Below, piece after piece: positions 34,421 to 46,871 of a DNA stretch of 64,000 bases. The first letter of the stretch is position 1, and every line of letters begins with the position of its first letter. The position numbers were made by a program, and so were the translations under genes. Source of the DNA: Polytrichum commune (Eukaryota; Streptophyta; Polytrichopsida; Polytrichales; Polytrichaceae). Under the pieces are notes generated by a model that worked only from the letters and a program-made list of their open reading frames with translations, ran no database searches and was not told the origin of the DNA. Where the stretch lies: the NCBI GenBank assembly GCA_950295325.1, contig OX485803.1, positions 52,839,554 through 52,903,553 on the forward strand, written 5' to 3'.

Positions 34421-37400
34421 CCAATCACGAACCTCTAAAGAGAAGTCTATTGTCTTTACTACCTCTAACCATCAAGCACTAGTGATTGAAGGCATTTAGA
34501 AACTAAGTGCATTGAATGAAACTAGTGCCGATGAAAATTTTTAAAATTTAAAATATTTTTTTATAAAAAAACCATTTGCTCTAGTTGGAAATCTTGAATC
34601 GAAGGAAATCAAGTCTTGTTGGGGAGTTGGTAGATAGTCGAGGGGCATTGTGAGTGACAACAAATGAGGATGTGAGCAACTTGTATGTGCAAAACGCGGG
34701 TTGGTTCAAGAAAAGTCGTTGCTTATCAAAGCGACTCAAATTTGCGGTTGTGGTCTAAGCCATTTGCATTTGAGTGTCATTGAATTGAAGGTTCTTAGGG
34801 ATGCCCTATGTGATTCTTATTATGATGTGGAGGTGAATTGCATAATTTTTTTGTCAGAGGAAATACAAGAATACAAACCTCCAACTGCTCGTTGAAAGAA
34901 AATCTGGTAGGGTTATGGGCAAAGGTTGTGGTAATGTTTTTGGCAAATTGTATAGTTTGGAGCATTGGGGTTAGAGTTAGGGTTTGGATTTTATGTCTTG
35001 AGCACAAAAATCCGGATGTTGTGGTATTAACCACTTCAACTTGAACAATGACAAAATTGCTTCATATCTAAATGTGTAAGTTAACCTCGGGGAGGTGACT
35101 ATCGGAATTTTAGAAACCACGTGAGATAAAACATAGGGTCAATTTAATTCGTTGAGGGTAAATTTTATAAGTTTGTTAGATCTACCATAGCATTGGAAAT
35201 ATGTCCCCTACATGATTATATGTAAAATAAGGTGGTGAATAAATCCTTCATTTTAGTAATTAGTAGAAAAAAATAGGATCATAGATATTGGATCCCCCCC
35301 AAATGTATGCAGTAGGATCAATAGAATAATATGGGTTTGACTACTTGGATGAATATTGTTTAAATTCTGTCCAAATTTCAACGAAATGCGTTAGTATGGA
35401 GGGAAATGTTGTGAATTTTGTTTGGGAAGGAATGTTGCGACTTTTCAACGGCCCTTGGGCTTGCTTAGGGTTTAGGCAAGCATAGTGGCGCGAAAGCGGT
35501 ATGTAAGACATATTTTTTGGAGCTTTCTTCTTTGCTCCATAGCATTCACACAGGGTGTTTCACAAGCACCGAAGATTCGGCTTGCTCCGCTCTCGTGCAG
35601 TAAGAGTCGATTTCAAACTCCACCTCTTTGATTTTCCCCTTTCATTGTCCGTTTTTTACGACATACTATTGATGTCCGACGCCCTCCCGAATGTGGGATG
35701 TAGAAAGATGAACAATTACAAAACCTGAATGTGAGCATAGAAAGATGAGATGTTCATGATTGCATTCATGCTTCATTTTCTATAGAGAGAATGTTGGGTC
35801 TTGGGATACATTGTGGAGTGTATTTTATGCAGAGCAGTACGACAACTATCTCATCTATAGTTAAATCGGTTGTTAAGAGGACTAGAAGTAGACCTTCCAA
35901 AAAATCTGCAACTGACATGTGTCCTCAATGGAGTTGACCAGGGCACGTGATGTATATGACGAGTTCAAAAAATGAGACGGAAGGTAGATACAAGGTGGGG
36001 AAGTTGCAGGCATCTCATTGACCGTCTTAATCGGGAGGTGAACAAAGGTAAATAAACAAGTATTGTCAGAATCGGTTTTATGGTCTATCTTAATTATTTT
36101 AGAAAAATCCCTGAACACTTCAAATTCACATCTGACCACTCGGATTCTATTTGAGTTGATGTAGATAGCATAATTTGTACAGTGACTATGTCATTTGATG
36201 TAGAGAGGGATGTCTTTGAGCTTGATCCGGTTGATGAGAATTCCTTGAATGAGTTTGTTGAGAAATCTACATGAAATTGATAGCGATGTAGGATATTGGT
36301 TGTGACCTTATACCCATACCACAAAATAACTAATTTTTTTCTTTCTAGTGTACAAATTATGAATAATTGTTGTAGAAAATGTTTTCTAATTTAGTAGGTG
36401 TTATTTAATCTATGAAATTCTTTTGCTTCATTTAAAGATGTCATTTATTAATGAGCATTGGATGGTTGAAGTGATAAACATGTTTTCTCCTTTCAAATGC
36501 ATGAAGATGATGAGTTAACTCTCAATCCAAATTCGTAGAAAATTAGGTACTATGTACTCCTAAACCTTAAATTTGCACATTTTCTTGTTATTTGGTCTTG
36601 AATAGATTTTTGATTGAGCATCTTCAATTCTCTAAATCTAAAACCTAGTTTTTAAGACATGAAATTCTGAGAATTAAAGTTGGCTTGTGATTCATTCTTC
36701 ATCAGTTTTTGTTGTTGCTCTTACTTATTTTGCTAGCATTGTCCAATATGCCAACATTCTATTGATTGCACTTTTGTTATAACAACCTTTTGTAGATGAT
36801 CGATTGGTGTGCTACAACATTTGACAACCTCACATGGTAGACTCGGAGGATTGTGCTTTGCCTTGGAAGAAGACGTGTTGGAGTGGTTGGAGACTTTGAA
36901 GGTTGTCCGCCTCATGTCGACAATTAGTTTTAGTTATTCATCATCATTGGTGTTAAACCTCTCCAAATTTTTTAGTCTTATCATGACATTGTAGAGGATA
37001 TTGACATGTACCTTAACATATATTGGAAGGTGCATAATTTTATCCTAACCCTCCACATTGTAAATATTTGGTACAAGGTTGAATGTGTTTGTGAACATAA
37101 TTAAAGTAAATATTTTCAATTTTTGTATTTAGCTTTCTTTCATTTGAATGTAATATTTTGTTTTGGAGTATATAGTTGTGCAAATTTTCATGTCTTGTGA
37201 TAATTGATTGTATTTCTTGTTTTGTTCTATCCGCGTTTACAATTTGTTTATGTTAGCTTGTACATTTTGTTATCTCCATGTTTATTGGTAACCTTTTAAC
37301 TAGTATTCAAGTGCTATTGGTTGTATTTTTAATGGGACTTTGAATGGTTTAGCATTGGTATAACTAATTGAGACCGATTGAATGACAAGATGGAAGGTAT

Positions 37401-37849
37401 GGAACGTTTGTTGCTAACATAGTCGATTTTGCAATGCTATAGTATTCCGTCCACTATTTGGTACTTCTATGATTTATTAAAAAAAATATGGTGCCAAAAA
37501 ATAGCCTCTCTAAATAATTACAAATAAATATAGGGTGCTAAAAAATATGTCAAAGTAGCTTTATATCTACAAATAGGGAGGAAAAAAATATTGAGAGGTG
37601 CATAAATATCCCCCCATAAAATACCCCATTATCGCACGTGGTTACAAAATGTAAGGGGGTGTGACCCCCCCGTGAAGTTAACCCTAAACAAACTCTATGA
37701 TTGGTGTTGGCTAATTGTGTTCTAATGCTACATGTATGTATGCAACTATGTTTTAAAACACAACTTTTCGAAGCATTTGCATGTGTTTTTAAACACAAGC
37801 ATTTTATCACCAATTCTATGTATGTGTGTTTTGAATGAATAGAGTGCAT
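34421..37849. other. Interior of the 6.3-kb insertion, no gene recognised
   Basis: Mostly AT-rich, non-coding. 35093-35160 (GGGGAGGTGAC...TTTTAGAAACCACGTGAGA) repeats the left end of the insertion (31848-31915), and 37605-37677 resembles the right part of the 25.5-kb element, so a second element of the same family may be nested here (about 35093-37677). Confidence 0.4.
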
Positions 37850-39044
37850 ACTAGGAAGCTAAAATATGTGCATGTTGTGTTGATGTGTTGATATGTGATT
37901 TTTGATCTTGTGTTTGTGAGTGTTAGAATTTACATGATATCAACAAAAAATATAATTTATAACTACTATATGCCCATGTAAAAGAAGAATAAATACCAAG
38001 TTAACCTACCCATAGGGTCCTAAAAATAATGAATGTTAGAAAATCACATGATAGTAGGGACCACAATATTTACCTTCTCCAATACATTAAATCCCCTAAA
38101 ATAACCTTGTTTTTTTACATGTTCCCACTTAATACAAGGGAGTGACCCCCCGAGAGAAGCCATTGCTCAAAACCAAAAATATGCGTTGCAGGTTGGAATT
38201 TGCTCAACGTCATCAAGATTGGACTATCCACAATTGGTATAGGGTGATTTTTAGTGATGAGACTAAGATCAATTGATTCCAGTATGATGGTCATGCTTGG
38301 TGTTGGGCGAGGGATGGAGAATCTCAATTACAAGCTCATCATGTGAGTTAGACAGTTCATTATGGAAGTGGTGCAGTTTTCGTGTGGGGTTGTATGACTT
38401 CCCGTGGCATGGGTTACAATGTGCAAGATAGAGGGTAAGATGACACAATCTCTATATCTTAGCATTCTTCAAGATGGGATCATGAAGAGAATTATGTGGT
38501 ACCGTTTCAACCCATTTGTGTCATTTTCCAGCATGATAATGATCCCAAACATATTGCAAAATTAGTTAAGCAATGGTTGTCCATGCAAAATTTTGATGTT
38601 CTTGCTTGGCCTCCTCAAAAACCTTACCTAAATCCAATGAAGCAAGTGTGGGCACTTGTGAAACGGTACCAAAGGAATGCTTTAATTGTGGGAGTGCGTG
38701 CAAGTTTTTTTCCATTCAATCACTCCTGAGCAATTTCAAAAATACTATTATAGTACGCCCAATTGTATCCAAGTTGCTTTAGCTTCTAAAGGAGAGTGGA
38801 CAAATTATTGATCTATAGGTAGGTGTAGGTTACAAAATTGAGTCAATGTATATAGTTCTCTTCAAATCACTTTTTCTCCAAGGGTAGTTTTGCAATAGAC
38901 ATGAGACTTTGAAAATCGTGTACTAGACTATGACTATCACCTTATGTAAGTGAAAGTTTGTATGCTCTTGTTTTATTTTCCTAGCATTGTGTGTGAAAAT
39001 TGATGTAGTGAATCACTGACTCAGCTTTGAGAGTCAGTGTATGA

Positions 39045-39310
39045 AACACGTGACTTGTACAAGATGGTTAGTAATTCCAAATCATAGCCATGGCCACTTT
39101 CCTCATGAATATCTTATTCATTATCAAGGTGAAGATTCTCGTCCTCATTAAATGACCATATAGCCCCCCCCCCCCAAAATCATGTTGACCCATGGAACCT
39201 AGAATGGTTATCATATTTTCAACACGCAATCCAATCTCTTTCAAACCACATGCCAATCAAATGTTACTAGGACTTGTCCTAATAAGAAAGATATGCAGAT
39301 GTCTACCTTA
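39045..39310. repeat. Dispersed repeat D, further copy
   Basis: Has GAATATCTTATTCATTATCA, a C run at about 39164-39174, ATGTTGACCCATGGAACCTA and GAATGGTTATCATATTTTCA, then diverges. Confidence 0.65.
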
Positions 39311-39532
39311 GACGTTCACTGTCATAGTGATTCCTATTCCATGACATAAAAACTTGGATACAACATTGCATTCATCCATATATTGACTAGCATTAATACG
39401 TTTTTGACGATTTCATCTCTTTTAATTATAATTGGAGAAAACATTGGCCAAGTAAAACAGTTTAATTGTGGACTATTCTCTTGAGATTGGAGATTGCCAA
39501 TCGTCAGCAAAATTATGCCAGATTAACGAAAC

Positions 39533-40078
39533 TTAGGGCCACTTCACACACAAAGGTTGAAGGCCCATGATCATGGCAATGTAAGAGCTCTCATTGGTCA
39601 AAAAGGCGGAGACCATCCAAGTTCACTTTACACTAGGAGGTGAAGGCCCAAAGAAAAGTTTATGAATGAAAAATCCACATGAAATCCTACATGGCAGGTT
39701 GTGGATAAGGGTGCATGACTTTTTTAGATTTTTTTCCAGCAGGACAGATTTCAAGACAGATTGCAGGGTAGATTCCAGAAGAGATTCCAGGACAGATTCC
39801 AGGACAGATTCCAGGACAGACAAACACCACCAAATAATTCTCTAAAATTGATAGAATTTGGAACATATTATATTAAACCAAATCCTCCCTTCTATCTCCG
39901 CCAACAAAATATGGAATGATCTTGCAATATGGTCCATTCTCACTTCACACAATGCTTGAGGGCCCGTGACTACATAAAACGACTTTCCCACACCCATGGT
40001 ACGGCCTTTAGATGAGAGTCAAGGGTCCTCACCATTACAAGGTCACGGCTCTTGGCTCATGTGTGAAGTGGTCCTTAA
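39533..40078. mobile_element. Non-autonomous hAT-like element (TTAGGGCCACTTCACACA ends)
   Basis: Left end TTAGGGCCACTTCACACA; right end on the minus strand TTAAGGACCACTTCACACA. The left subterminal part (GTAAGAGCTCTCATTGG) is shared with the tandem units at 27.8-28.7 kb. No clear target duplication remains. A 12-bp minisatellite sits in the middle; no coding capacity. Confidence 0.65.
39736..39820. repeat. 12-bp minisatellite (GACAGATTCCAG)n
   Basis: About seven units, progressively more identical toward 39820, within the hAT-like element. Gives a spurious leucine/valine/serine-rich minus-strand frame. Confidence 0.9.
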
Positions 40079-40654
40079 CGTGGTTCTCAACTTCTCACAA
40101 AAGGCACACTATGTCAAAAACTCCTCACGTACTCGCATGGGAGTTACTTACACAACAAAAAAGTGCGATCACCATCACTGAGGGTCCTTGAGTTGTGTCA
40201 GTGGTTGAATTTGTTTCTTTGGTCAGATGTCAGCATTGTGAAAAACAGGGACCGGTCACTTCAAGGAGGTTTAATTTGGCCTCTTCCGACATGTAGTATA
40301 TTCGGTGGGAAATTTTCGGTTGCTTCGGAAATCTTGTACAAATTCAAGCCATAAGAATGTCAAGATCAAGTTGACAAAATATCAATTTGTGACGAATTGT
40401 AAAGGGCATATACGTGAATGATCTTCTTAGTCTAATGTTATTTAAGTGGTTAATGTTGAACGGGTGTTGAGCATTGACTTGTTGACTATCTCAACCCACA
40501 TGCCGCCATAATAATCCTTGGAATAATAGAGGAATTGTTCATTTTAGGGGAATACTGAACCAGTCCACATTCAAAAGTAGGTGTTTGTATACGGCTTGTG
40601 TTTGAATAGGCATTTTCACCTTAGAATTTGTGCTAGTCGCACGAGCACAAAAAG

Positions 40655-41125
40655 TGGCTGGCAAGAAATCACTACATTGTATATCAGTGTCGTCCACGCT
40701 ATTCATCATTGACCGACGTAAATGATCTTGTAATCACTCAATGGGTGGCATCTAGAGAAGGTGGCATGGGACACTAAGTGCTCCCTTATGACTAGTATTG
40801 AGGGCTACTTGGTGGCTACTCACATTAATATAGCAAGCCATTTTTTTTTTGTATCACACTAAATAAGAAATATGATAGTGTAGTTGGTTTTTGTGTCGAA
40901 TTGCTTGAATCTTCATTACGATTTGTCAATGAAATGAAATCCATTTGGTCATTGTGGGTCGTAGAGGTGACCATCTGACATGTGAGTGGATGAAAGTTGT
41001 AAAATGATCTTTCATCATTGACTCATGTAAAAGATCTTGAAATCATTGGGTGGCAACCATTGAAGGTGGCACATTGGGACGTTTGTTGCTAGCTATCACG
41101 AGACTACTTATGGAGGCAACTCTAA
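40655..41125. repeat. Diverged direct duplication (period about 320 bp)
   Basis: Two segments share TCATCATTGAC...GTAAA(T/A)GATCTTG(T/A)AATCA, GGGTGGCA and GAAGGTGGCA in the same order (40700-40830 and 41010-41120). Non-coding. Confidence 0.55.
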
Positions 41126-43555
41126 CTAATATGTCCCGGGCGGCAACACCTATCTAGACCCTGTACACTAAGCAAGGATAATCGCCAAAACAAGGCTTGG
41201 ACAATTTCTAAAAAGTTCTTGAATAAGTTGAAAGTTTACACCAAGTCTAAGAGTTTCAATAAAGCATACCAAGACATACTCTCATTTGATAAACTTTTGG
41301 AAACTCTTTATCATGTCCAAATACACATGCATCATAAATATCTCATTCTTCTGTTATAATTATGCATTATTGTTCATGGAAAAAAAATATGGGTGTTGTC
41401 TATGTCAAATAAGATAACGTTGTCAGGTTCATCTCCTTGAGTTCTTTGCAACAAGACCAAGTTTCATTCTGGAATGGAGTTGAAAATGAGGCACGTGTAC
41501 CTTGGTGTTGGAGTGTCCCCTCTACAACTCCATTAGAGTTGTAGGACCTACACATATTGGTTTTAATGTGACTCTCGCTTTGTTACAGGCTGTTCGGCAT
41601 GAAAGGGCTCAGCCTACAAAAGACACGCATTCGATCATAATATATCGTCGGTCATAGTCGTGACATGTGAGTGGGTGAAAACCCCCATTCCTGTGCCTTT
41701 CATACAGTCTTAATAGAGTGTTGTTGGGTGAGACCTGTGGCCCACAAGTCTAACTTAATAGGCGTTTTGTGTGTGGGTCCTTTGAGAGTGAGTTTTGTTG
41801 CTCATGTAATGGTTACGTGACACACAGAATATCCCCACCAGCTGCTTCATATGACGCCACGACGTGTTTGTGCTGCATGGCAACTAAAAATCTCAAACTG
41901 ACCCAGTCCAATTCCGACTCACTTGGAAATTTACACCCAATACACTTACACTGGATGATTCGCTACAAAACGACGGATTTTCGACAAACTCTGGTAACTA
42001 ACTGGATTCAACTTACAACTACAAAACTTAAGCTACGATTAGAGGGAGCATGCAGGAAACACCTAGAACTTTCGTGACTCAAATGACGACACTTTTGGCA
42101 CTTGTCTGCAACTGTGCATGCCCTTGTTTTTATAGCACCGAAAGTAATAAGTTCCACTAGTCTGGCCTCTGAAAGTTCACTTGCAACTTCTTCAATACTC
42201 TAGAATCAGCGTAAGGAGGTTCATGTAGGTATCCATATAATGTGTCACTTTCACGATCACTGGAACAGAGTTGAAGGCTTACTTAGGTTTGGTGACGGAA
42301 TATGTCAAGCTTGACATTATTGTGATATATCTACCATACATTTTGGAACAGTGAGGGTGCATGCGCTGAAACTTGATGCATTTGCCTTTTCAAAGTTCCA
42401 AAGAGATTGGATGTCGAGGTAGTATGTTGAGTGGGCAGTGCGGGGATGGCCTAGGGCGTATTTTCATATGCTCGGGTGCAACTAGCTCAGATGGCACACA
42501 TCCAAACTGTATTTGTACATGAAATATTAAGTTTTTGAACTGTATTTTTACGTGGTCAAAAATGTTATATTTATGAAATGACTCTGCCCTTTTTACACTA
42601 AAACGCAGGTAGAGTTTGGGAGTCTGATAAGCTTTTCATCCGAAGCGCGTTGAACTATGGAGTGCTTGAATAATCCTCAAGCTCTCAATAGTTTGAGCAA
42701 GTGTAAGGTGGTTTTGTTCCAAAGTGGTATATCAAAGGGGAATGGTACTAAATAAAGGAGCATTCATGATCAACCAAAGAATATTTCAAATCTTATTGGC
42801 TTGAGATCCACAAAATGAGAGCTCAAACTCTCGACAATCCTAATCGACCTCCATGAAATAACTTTTGATTTTGATTGAGAAATTTTCGTAGTCAATCCAC
42901 ATGGGATCCAAGACTTGGTATACTTGATTTGTATAAATAATAATAATAATAATAAACCCCAACTCTCAAGTTGAAAGCTCACAAGCATACAGTGGACTTT
43001 GAGTGAATAAGAGAGCTCCTTACTTCAAGCTGATCTCAATCTTTGAGCTATCATCAAGCTCTGTAATGTCAAGAGAGTCTCATCAGTTCCACATCTGAAG
43101 CAGAAACCGATGCTCATGTGTTGCCAGCATCTGCGACGGGTAGTAAAATATTATGGTTCTTCGCAGCACTACAGTAATGAACTTTCTCGGTAACGTAATA
43201 TAAATAACTAAGTTGTCCTTGGATTTCACGTGCTTAGCCGTCGGTCACCTTTTTTGCTAGAGATGGGGATCCACTTTTTGGAGGCCATTTTTAGCCATCA
43301 AATAAGCTTTATTTAGAGGAGATCTGCTTCATGCTTCTTGCTTGCCACGCCATTATTTAAGCCAGGGCCATTATTCTACTGGCAATCTTTCTTGCTTTCA
43401 GTGACCTGTCCACATGACAGGTGGCATTGTTGTTGAAGCCTATCAGCAAGAAGGTTGTGGAAAGCTTTTACGTCAATCAATTTGCAGTCGATGATTCGGG
43501 AACATTCCATATCAGCCTGCCTGCACCCATTCCAACTTGTGTGACGTTTCTTGAA
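41126..43555. other. Non-coding stretch, nothing recognised
   Basis: No host gene or RNA gene. An (AAT)n microsatellite lies at 42937-42954. Open frames up to about 100 codons lack motifs or splice context. Confidence 0.5.
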
Positions 43556-43561
43556 CCTCAT

Positions 43562-43870
43562 TCAGGGGCCTAAAGTCCATGCATCGCCTCTGTCCCTATA
43601 TCTAGGTGCGTTGGTAGATGCACCACTTTCGCATGTAGTATCATACATTTACATAAATCGAAGCTATTGGTCAGGCGAGATGTTGGCTTGCAGGGGGCCC
43701 TAGAGCAGTGGTCTGGGGAGATTTTAATCAACACCGCTCGAGATCCAAGTGTTTCCAAGTCCAACCAGTTACACGATGATATCTTCCGGCGCTCCTTTAT
43801 TAACTCATTTCGATTTCATAGATTCTTCTAAAATGATTGGTGATTCGCCTAAATAAAGGCGCTCTCTCTC
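43562..43870. repeat. Hairpin repeat E copy followed by inverted repeat B copy
   Basis: 43562-43690 resembles the hairpin family best seen at 46008-46113 (CATCGCCTCTGTCC, ATATCTAGGTGCG, GTAGATGCACCACTT). 43705-43850 is a minus-strand copy of dispersed repeat B (TTTCCAAGTCCAACCAGTTA, CATAGATTCTTCTAAAATGA). Confidence 0.6.
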
Positions 43871-44017
43871 TCTCTAAATTTCGTAATACAATTAGTATGG
43901 TGTTTGACGATTATATCAACATATGATGAATGATGTGATTTTGACTGAACTTGGATTGGCTATTTTTCAAACTCCACTGGCCCATCTGCAACTAGCAGTC
44001 AGATCTTCCCGTTTGTA

Positions 44018-44145
44018 GTCCTGGAGTTCATCACCTCTGTGCCAATATCTAGGCTAGAGGTAGATGGTTCCATAGGTGAAAGTGGGACATCTACTAAAAT
44101 CTTAGATATTAGGACTAAGGTGATGAGTTACAGGGCCCTGTACAT
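44018..44145. repeat. Hairpin repeat E copy
   Basis: CTGGAGTTCATCACCTCTGT, CCAATATCTAGGCTAGAGGT and then the inverted half CTTAGATATTAGGACTAAGG TGATGAG..GGGCCCTG, giving a foldback of about 128 bp. Confidence 0.65.
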
Positions 44146-44664
44146 GCATACGTTGATCCTGTACTTTCTGATAACACTAAATCAAATATCATTGCGATTG
44201 TGCCTCTAAAGCTTGTTGAATATCTTTCGATAATTGTGACAATATACATTAGTTGACCTCAATCCCCCCGGCCTTCACCAATACACTCATCAAGAGCTGC
44301 AGATCATATTGCATCGTAACTACATTGCTTTCAATTAGTCGTGTTTGTCGATGTAGGCATGTCCAGTTATGGGCACGGTGAAACATGGGGCTTAACGAAC
44401 CGCGCACAAGATGCTAGGACTTTAAGTGCGCCTGCATGCATGATTTAGTGAAACCCGATTCGCCCTCGAAGCATCATCGTCCAAAGTTGAGACTAAGTAT
44501 CTAGGAAGACTTGAAAGGTATGGTGTGGAGTGCTTTGGAGTGCCACACACATAGAAAAATATCCATCTTGGTATAATACTTATAGTTTTGGGGTTTTGCG
44601 TGTTATTTTGATCAATCACTACTATACTACTATATATGTGTCATGAAGACCTCCAAGTTGCCAA

Positions 44665-44820
44665 CACTACTACAGAATGTGGGATTTTTATAAAGCACAC
44701 ATATATTGAATGGAATATTTCCTATGTGATTCTTGGGTGGCGGTTTTAATCTTTTTAACTTATCCCAAAATGAACCCAAAAACAAGGCCACACTTACGAA
44801 TCCCACATTTTGTAGTAGTG
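44665..44820. mobile_element. CACTA-type MITE with 3-bp CAA target duplication
   Basis: Inverted ends CACTACTACAGAATGTGGGA and CACTACTACAAAATGTGGGA over 156 bp, flanked by CAA at 44662-44664 and 44821-44823. CACTA ends with 3-bp duplication define En/Spm-type elements. Non-coding. Confidence 0.9.
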
Positions 44821-45763
44821 CAATTTTTTTAGGCAAGGTCAGATTGATGTGGGAAAGCAAGTGGGTGGTTGGGGGGTTGGATTAGTCACAATAATTTAAC
44901 TATCAACTCATATAGGGCCCTAGAGTTCTTGGCCACTATGATCTATCAAGACCTTGACATTTATTACCTTAAGAGGGATGTAGGTGATATCATTGTGCTA
45001 CATGTGAGGCAGTGCATCTACAATGACCCTAGACAATGCACACAAGACACAAGGTAGTATTCATGTCAAAGGGATTGGGTTGCACTTGAGTCACCATAGG
45101 GACCTTGGACTTGGGGCTTTGAAGTTCATCACCTCTTCTATTCCAATATGCACTAGGGCATTGGTGGATGTACCACTTCAATAGTGATGTGATCAAACTA
45201 TGTCGTGCATATTCGATTGAAGAGGTAATGCCATTTAAGATCCTAAGTTATGATTGTACCCCTCATCCAGGCATGCAAAAAAAGGGTCTTACATAGGCTG
45301 TAGTTAACCCATGTCAACTATGACTTGTGCCGTTGTGGTAATTTAGTTCATTGAAGATAATTTGTCGATCTACATACATACTATGTCATAACGTTTTGTT
45401 GAATGAATGGTAGGCATTATGTAGGCAACAATTCCTTCTCAACTTGCAATAGGTCAATGGGTTGTCACAGTAGGCTGTGTAAATTCACGGTCGTTGACAG
45501 AGCAGACAACCAGAGCAGGCAGCTTTTCAAGACAAGAGTTAAGACTGTCCATGCGTACACTACTCTAGTATTCCATCACTTGCTCATTTTGTTTCCTTTG
45601 TGGGTCCTTCAAAACAACCTGTCAGTTCTCAATTCGTGAAATTTAGATAAAGGTCAATTTGTGAGCTGTTTCACTTTTTGTGTATTCCTGTACCGACCCC
45701 CTGCTAGTTACTGAAGCTGGCAATCAGCATTGAGAATAATACGGAAATCCAAAGTCCAGTGCT

Positions 45764-45985
45764 ATGATTGGGGAGAACCAGCAGTTAGTTACAGATGAAC
45801 TGGTTGAGTTTGAGGAAAAAAACTGGTTGAAGTTGGAGACTTCAGGAGAATTACCAATCACTTTAGAGGAATTTATGGAATATACCTCAAATTAATATAG
45901 AAAACCCAAAGGCTGTCAACATGTAACCGGTTGGACTTGCAAACACTAGGATCTCAACTGATTATGCCCAAGAATCTCCCTGACC
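45764..45985 (+). repeat. Dispersed repeat B, copy 2
   Basis: Same-strand match to 7150-7370, preserving AACTGGTTGAGTTTGAGGAA, CATGTAACCGGTTGGACTTG and GATTATGCCC. Followed directly by a hairpin repeat E copy. Confidence 0.7.
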
Positions 45986-46007
45986 ACTGGTCTAGTGTTG
46001 CACAAGG

Positions 46008-46113
46008 GCCCTGAAGTTCCTCATATCTGTTTTAATATCTAGGTTTGAAGTAGATGATAACTTACTGGTCCTAGATATTGGGACACAAGTGAGGAACTCC
46101 AGTGCCCTTTGGG
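46008..46113. repeat. Hairpin repeat E, best copy
   Basis: GGGCCCTGAAGTTCCTCA...AATATCTAGGTTTGAAG is followed after a short loop by CCTAGATATTGGGACACAAG TGAGGAACTCCAGTGCCC, an almost complete foldback. Relatives are at 43562, 44018, 45112 and 46725. Confidence 0.8.
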
Positions 46114-46724
46114 TTGCATGATATCTCACTACTAATGAATTCAAGCCTTCTCCAATCTTAAGGGTCGTTTACACTAGGGGTGGTTGTCGCTTGTGGTTGT
46201 GGTAGTGGAAGTGGTTTACTATGTTTGCTTCTATTTTCATGGAAAAGGCGTAATAGTTACTAACCACACCCATGACGACCCTTACCCCATCAATGGGCCC
46301 TACTCTGTGCGATTAATCACCCTCGGGTGGTTGTTCATGCTCATGTGGCATCACTAAAGAGCTTAAAGACCAAGCTCTAGGGAAGAACTTAGGACACAAC
46401 CACTTTAACATTATAATTCAATACCAATAAGGATAATAAATCACTCTAATTTCCTCTTGAACCCAAAACCTAAACCAATGATAAAATCTGATTTAGAACA
46501 TGAGTCCCACCATCAACCACAACCACAACCACAAAGACTTGGAATCGCTAGGATCTCGACTGATCATGTCCCAAAATTTCCCTGGACACTAAACCACTTA
46601 CTAAACTCATTTCACAGCATCAAATGTGATAAAGACATGAACTTAAAGAGCGCAGACCTAGGATAAGGTAGAGGAGCCAAGTAACGGTGCAATGTAGCTG
46701 GCCAAGAGTACCAACACAGACCCC

Positions 46725-46850
46725 AGCCATGGAGTTCATCGCCTCTGCCCAGTATCTAGGATGATGGTAGATGCACCACTTATACCAGTGGTACCACATA
46801 TCTCTATCATAGATTCTGGACAGACTTAGGTGATGAAATTCAAGGTTATT
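46725..46850. repeat. Hairpin repeat E copy
   Basis: GGAGTTCATCGCCTCTGCCC, AGTATCTAGG and the inverted half ACTTAGGTGATGAAATTC. Slightly shortened loop. Confidence 0.6.
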
Positions 46851-46871
46851 ATTGAACACGTAAGCTAAGTA

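Larger units (their letters stand above)
31848..38151. mobile_element. 6.3-kb insertion with GGGGGGT.ACTCCC inverted ends interrupting the Tc1-like transposase
   Basis: The left end reads GGGGGGTAACTCCCC, the right end on the minus strand GGGGGGTCACTCCCTTG, and they sit precisely where the transposase homology stops (after SLKKQKKST) and resumes (KPLLKTK). No target duplication is visible. Further copies of similar ends lie inside (GGGGAGGTGAC at 35093; GTGACCCCCCC near 37671), so this may be a composite of nested relatives. No transposase of its own was recognised. Confidence 0.6.
31036..38811 (+). pseudogene. Tc1/mariner-type (DD34E-spaced) transposase remnant split by two insertions
   Basis: Three exon-like pieces fit one transposase. 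Piece 1, 31036-31088 (MRALPEVECN). Piece 2, about 31556-31847: helix-turn-helix part SKKLGISQSPCSRI, then RGCPRSI, a 1-bp shift, and VRNALSW...TMRRALHEASLGSLKK. Piece 3, about 38155-38811: KPLLKTKNMRCRLEFAQRHQ, first catalytic Asp in IFSDETK (38256-38258), second in QHDNDPKH (38535-38537), and a third-position motif PYLNPMKQVW. Exactly 34 residues separate the second Asp from the third position, as in DD34E transposases, but that residue is Lys (38640-38642) instead of Glu. Piece 3 has four in-frame stops and a late frameshift; it ends QVALASKGEWTNY. The usual product is about 340 residues. Long dead. Confidence 0.9.

Noticed and set aside
41769..42077. 102-codon frame as a candidate small gene
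   Set aside because: Unremarkable composition, no motif, no repeat or neighbour support; compatible with chance.
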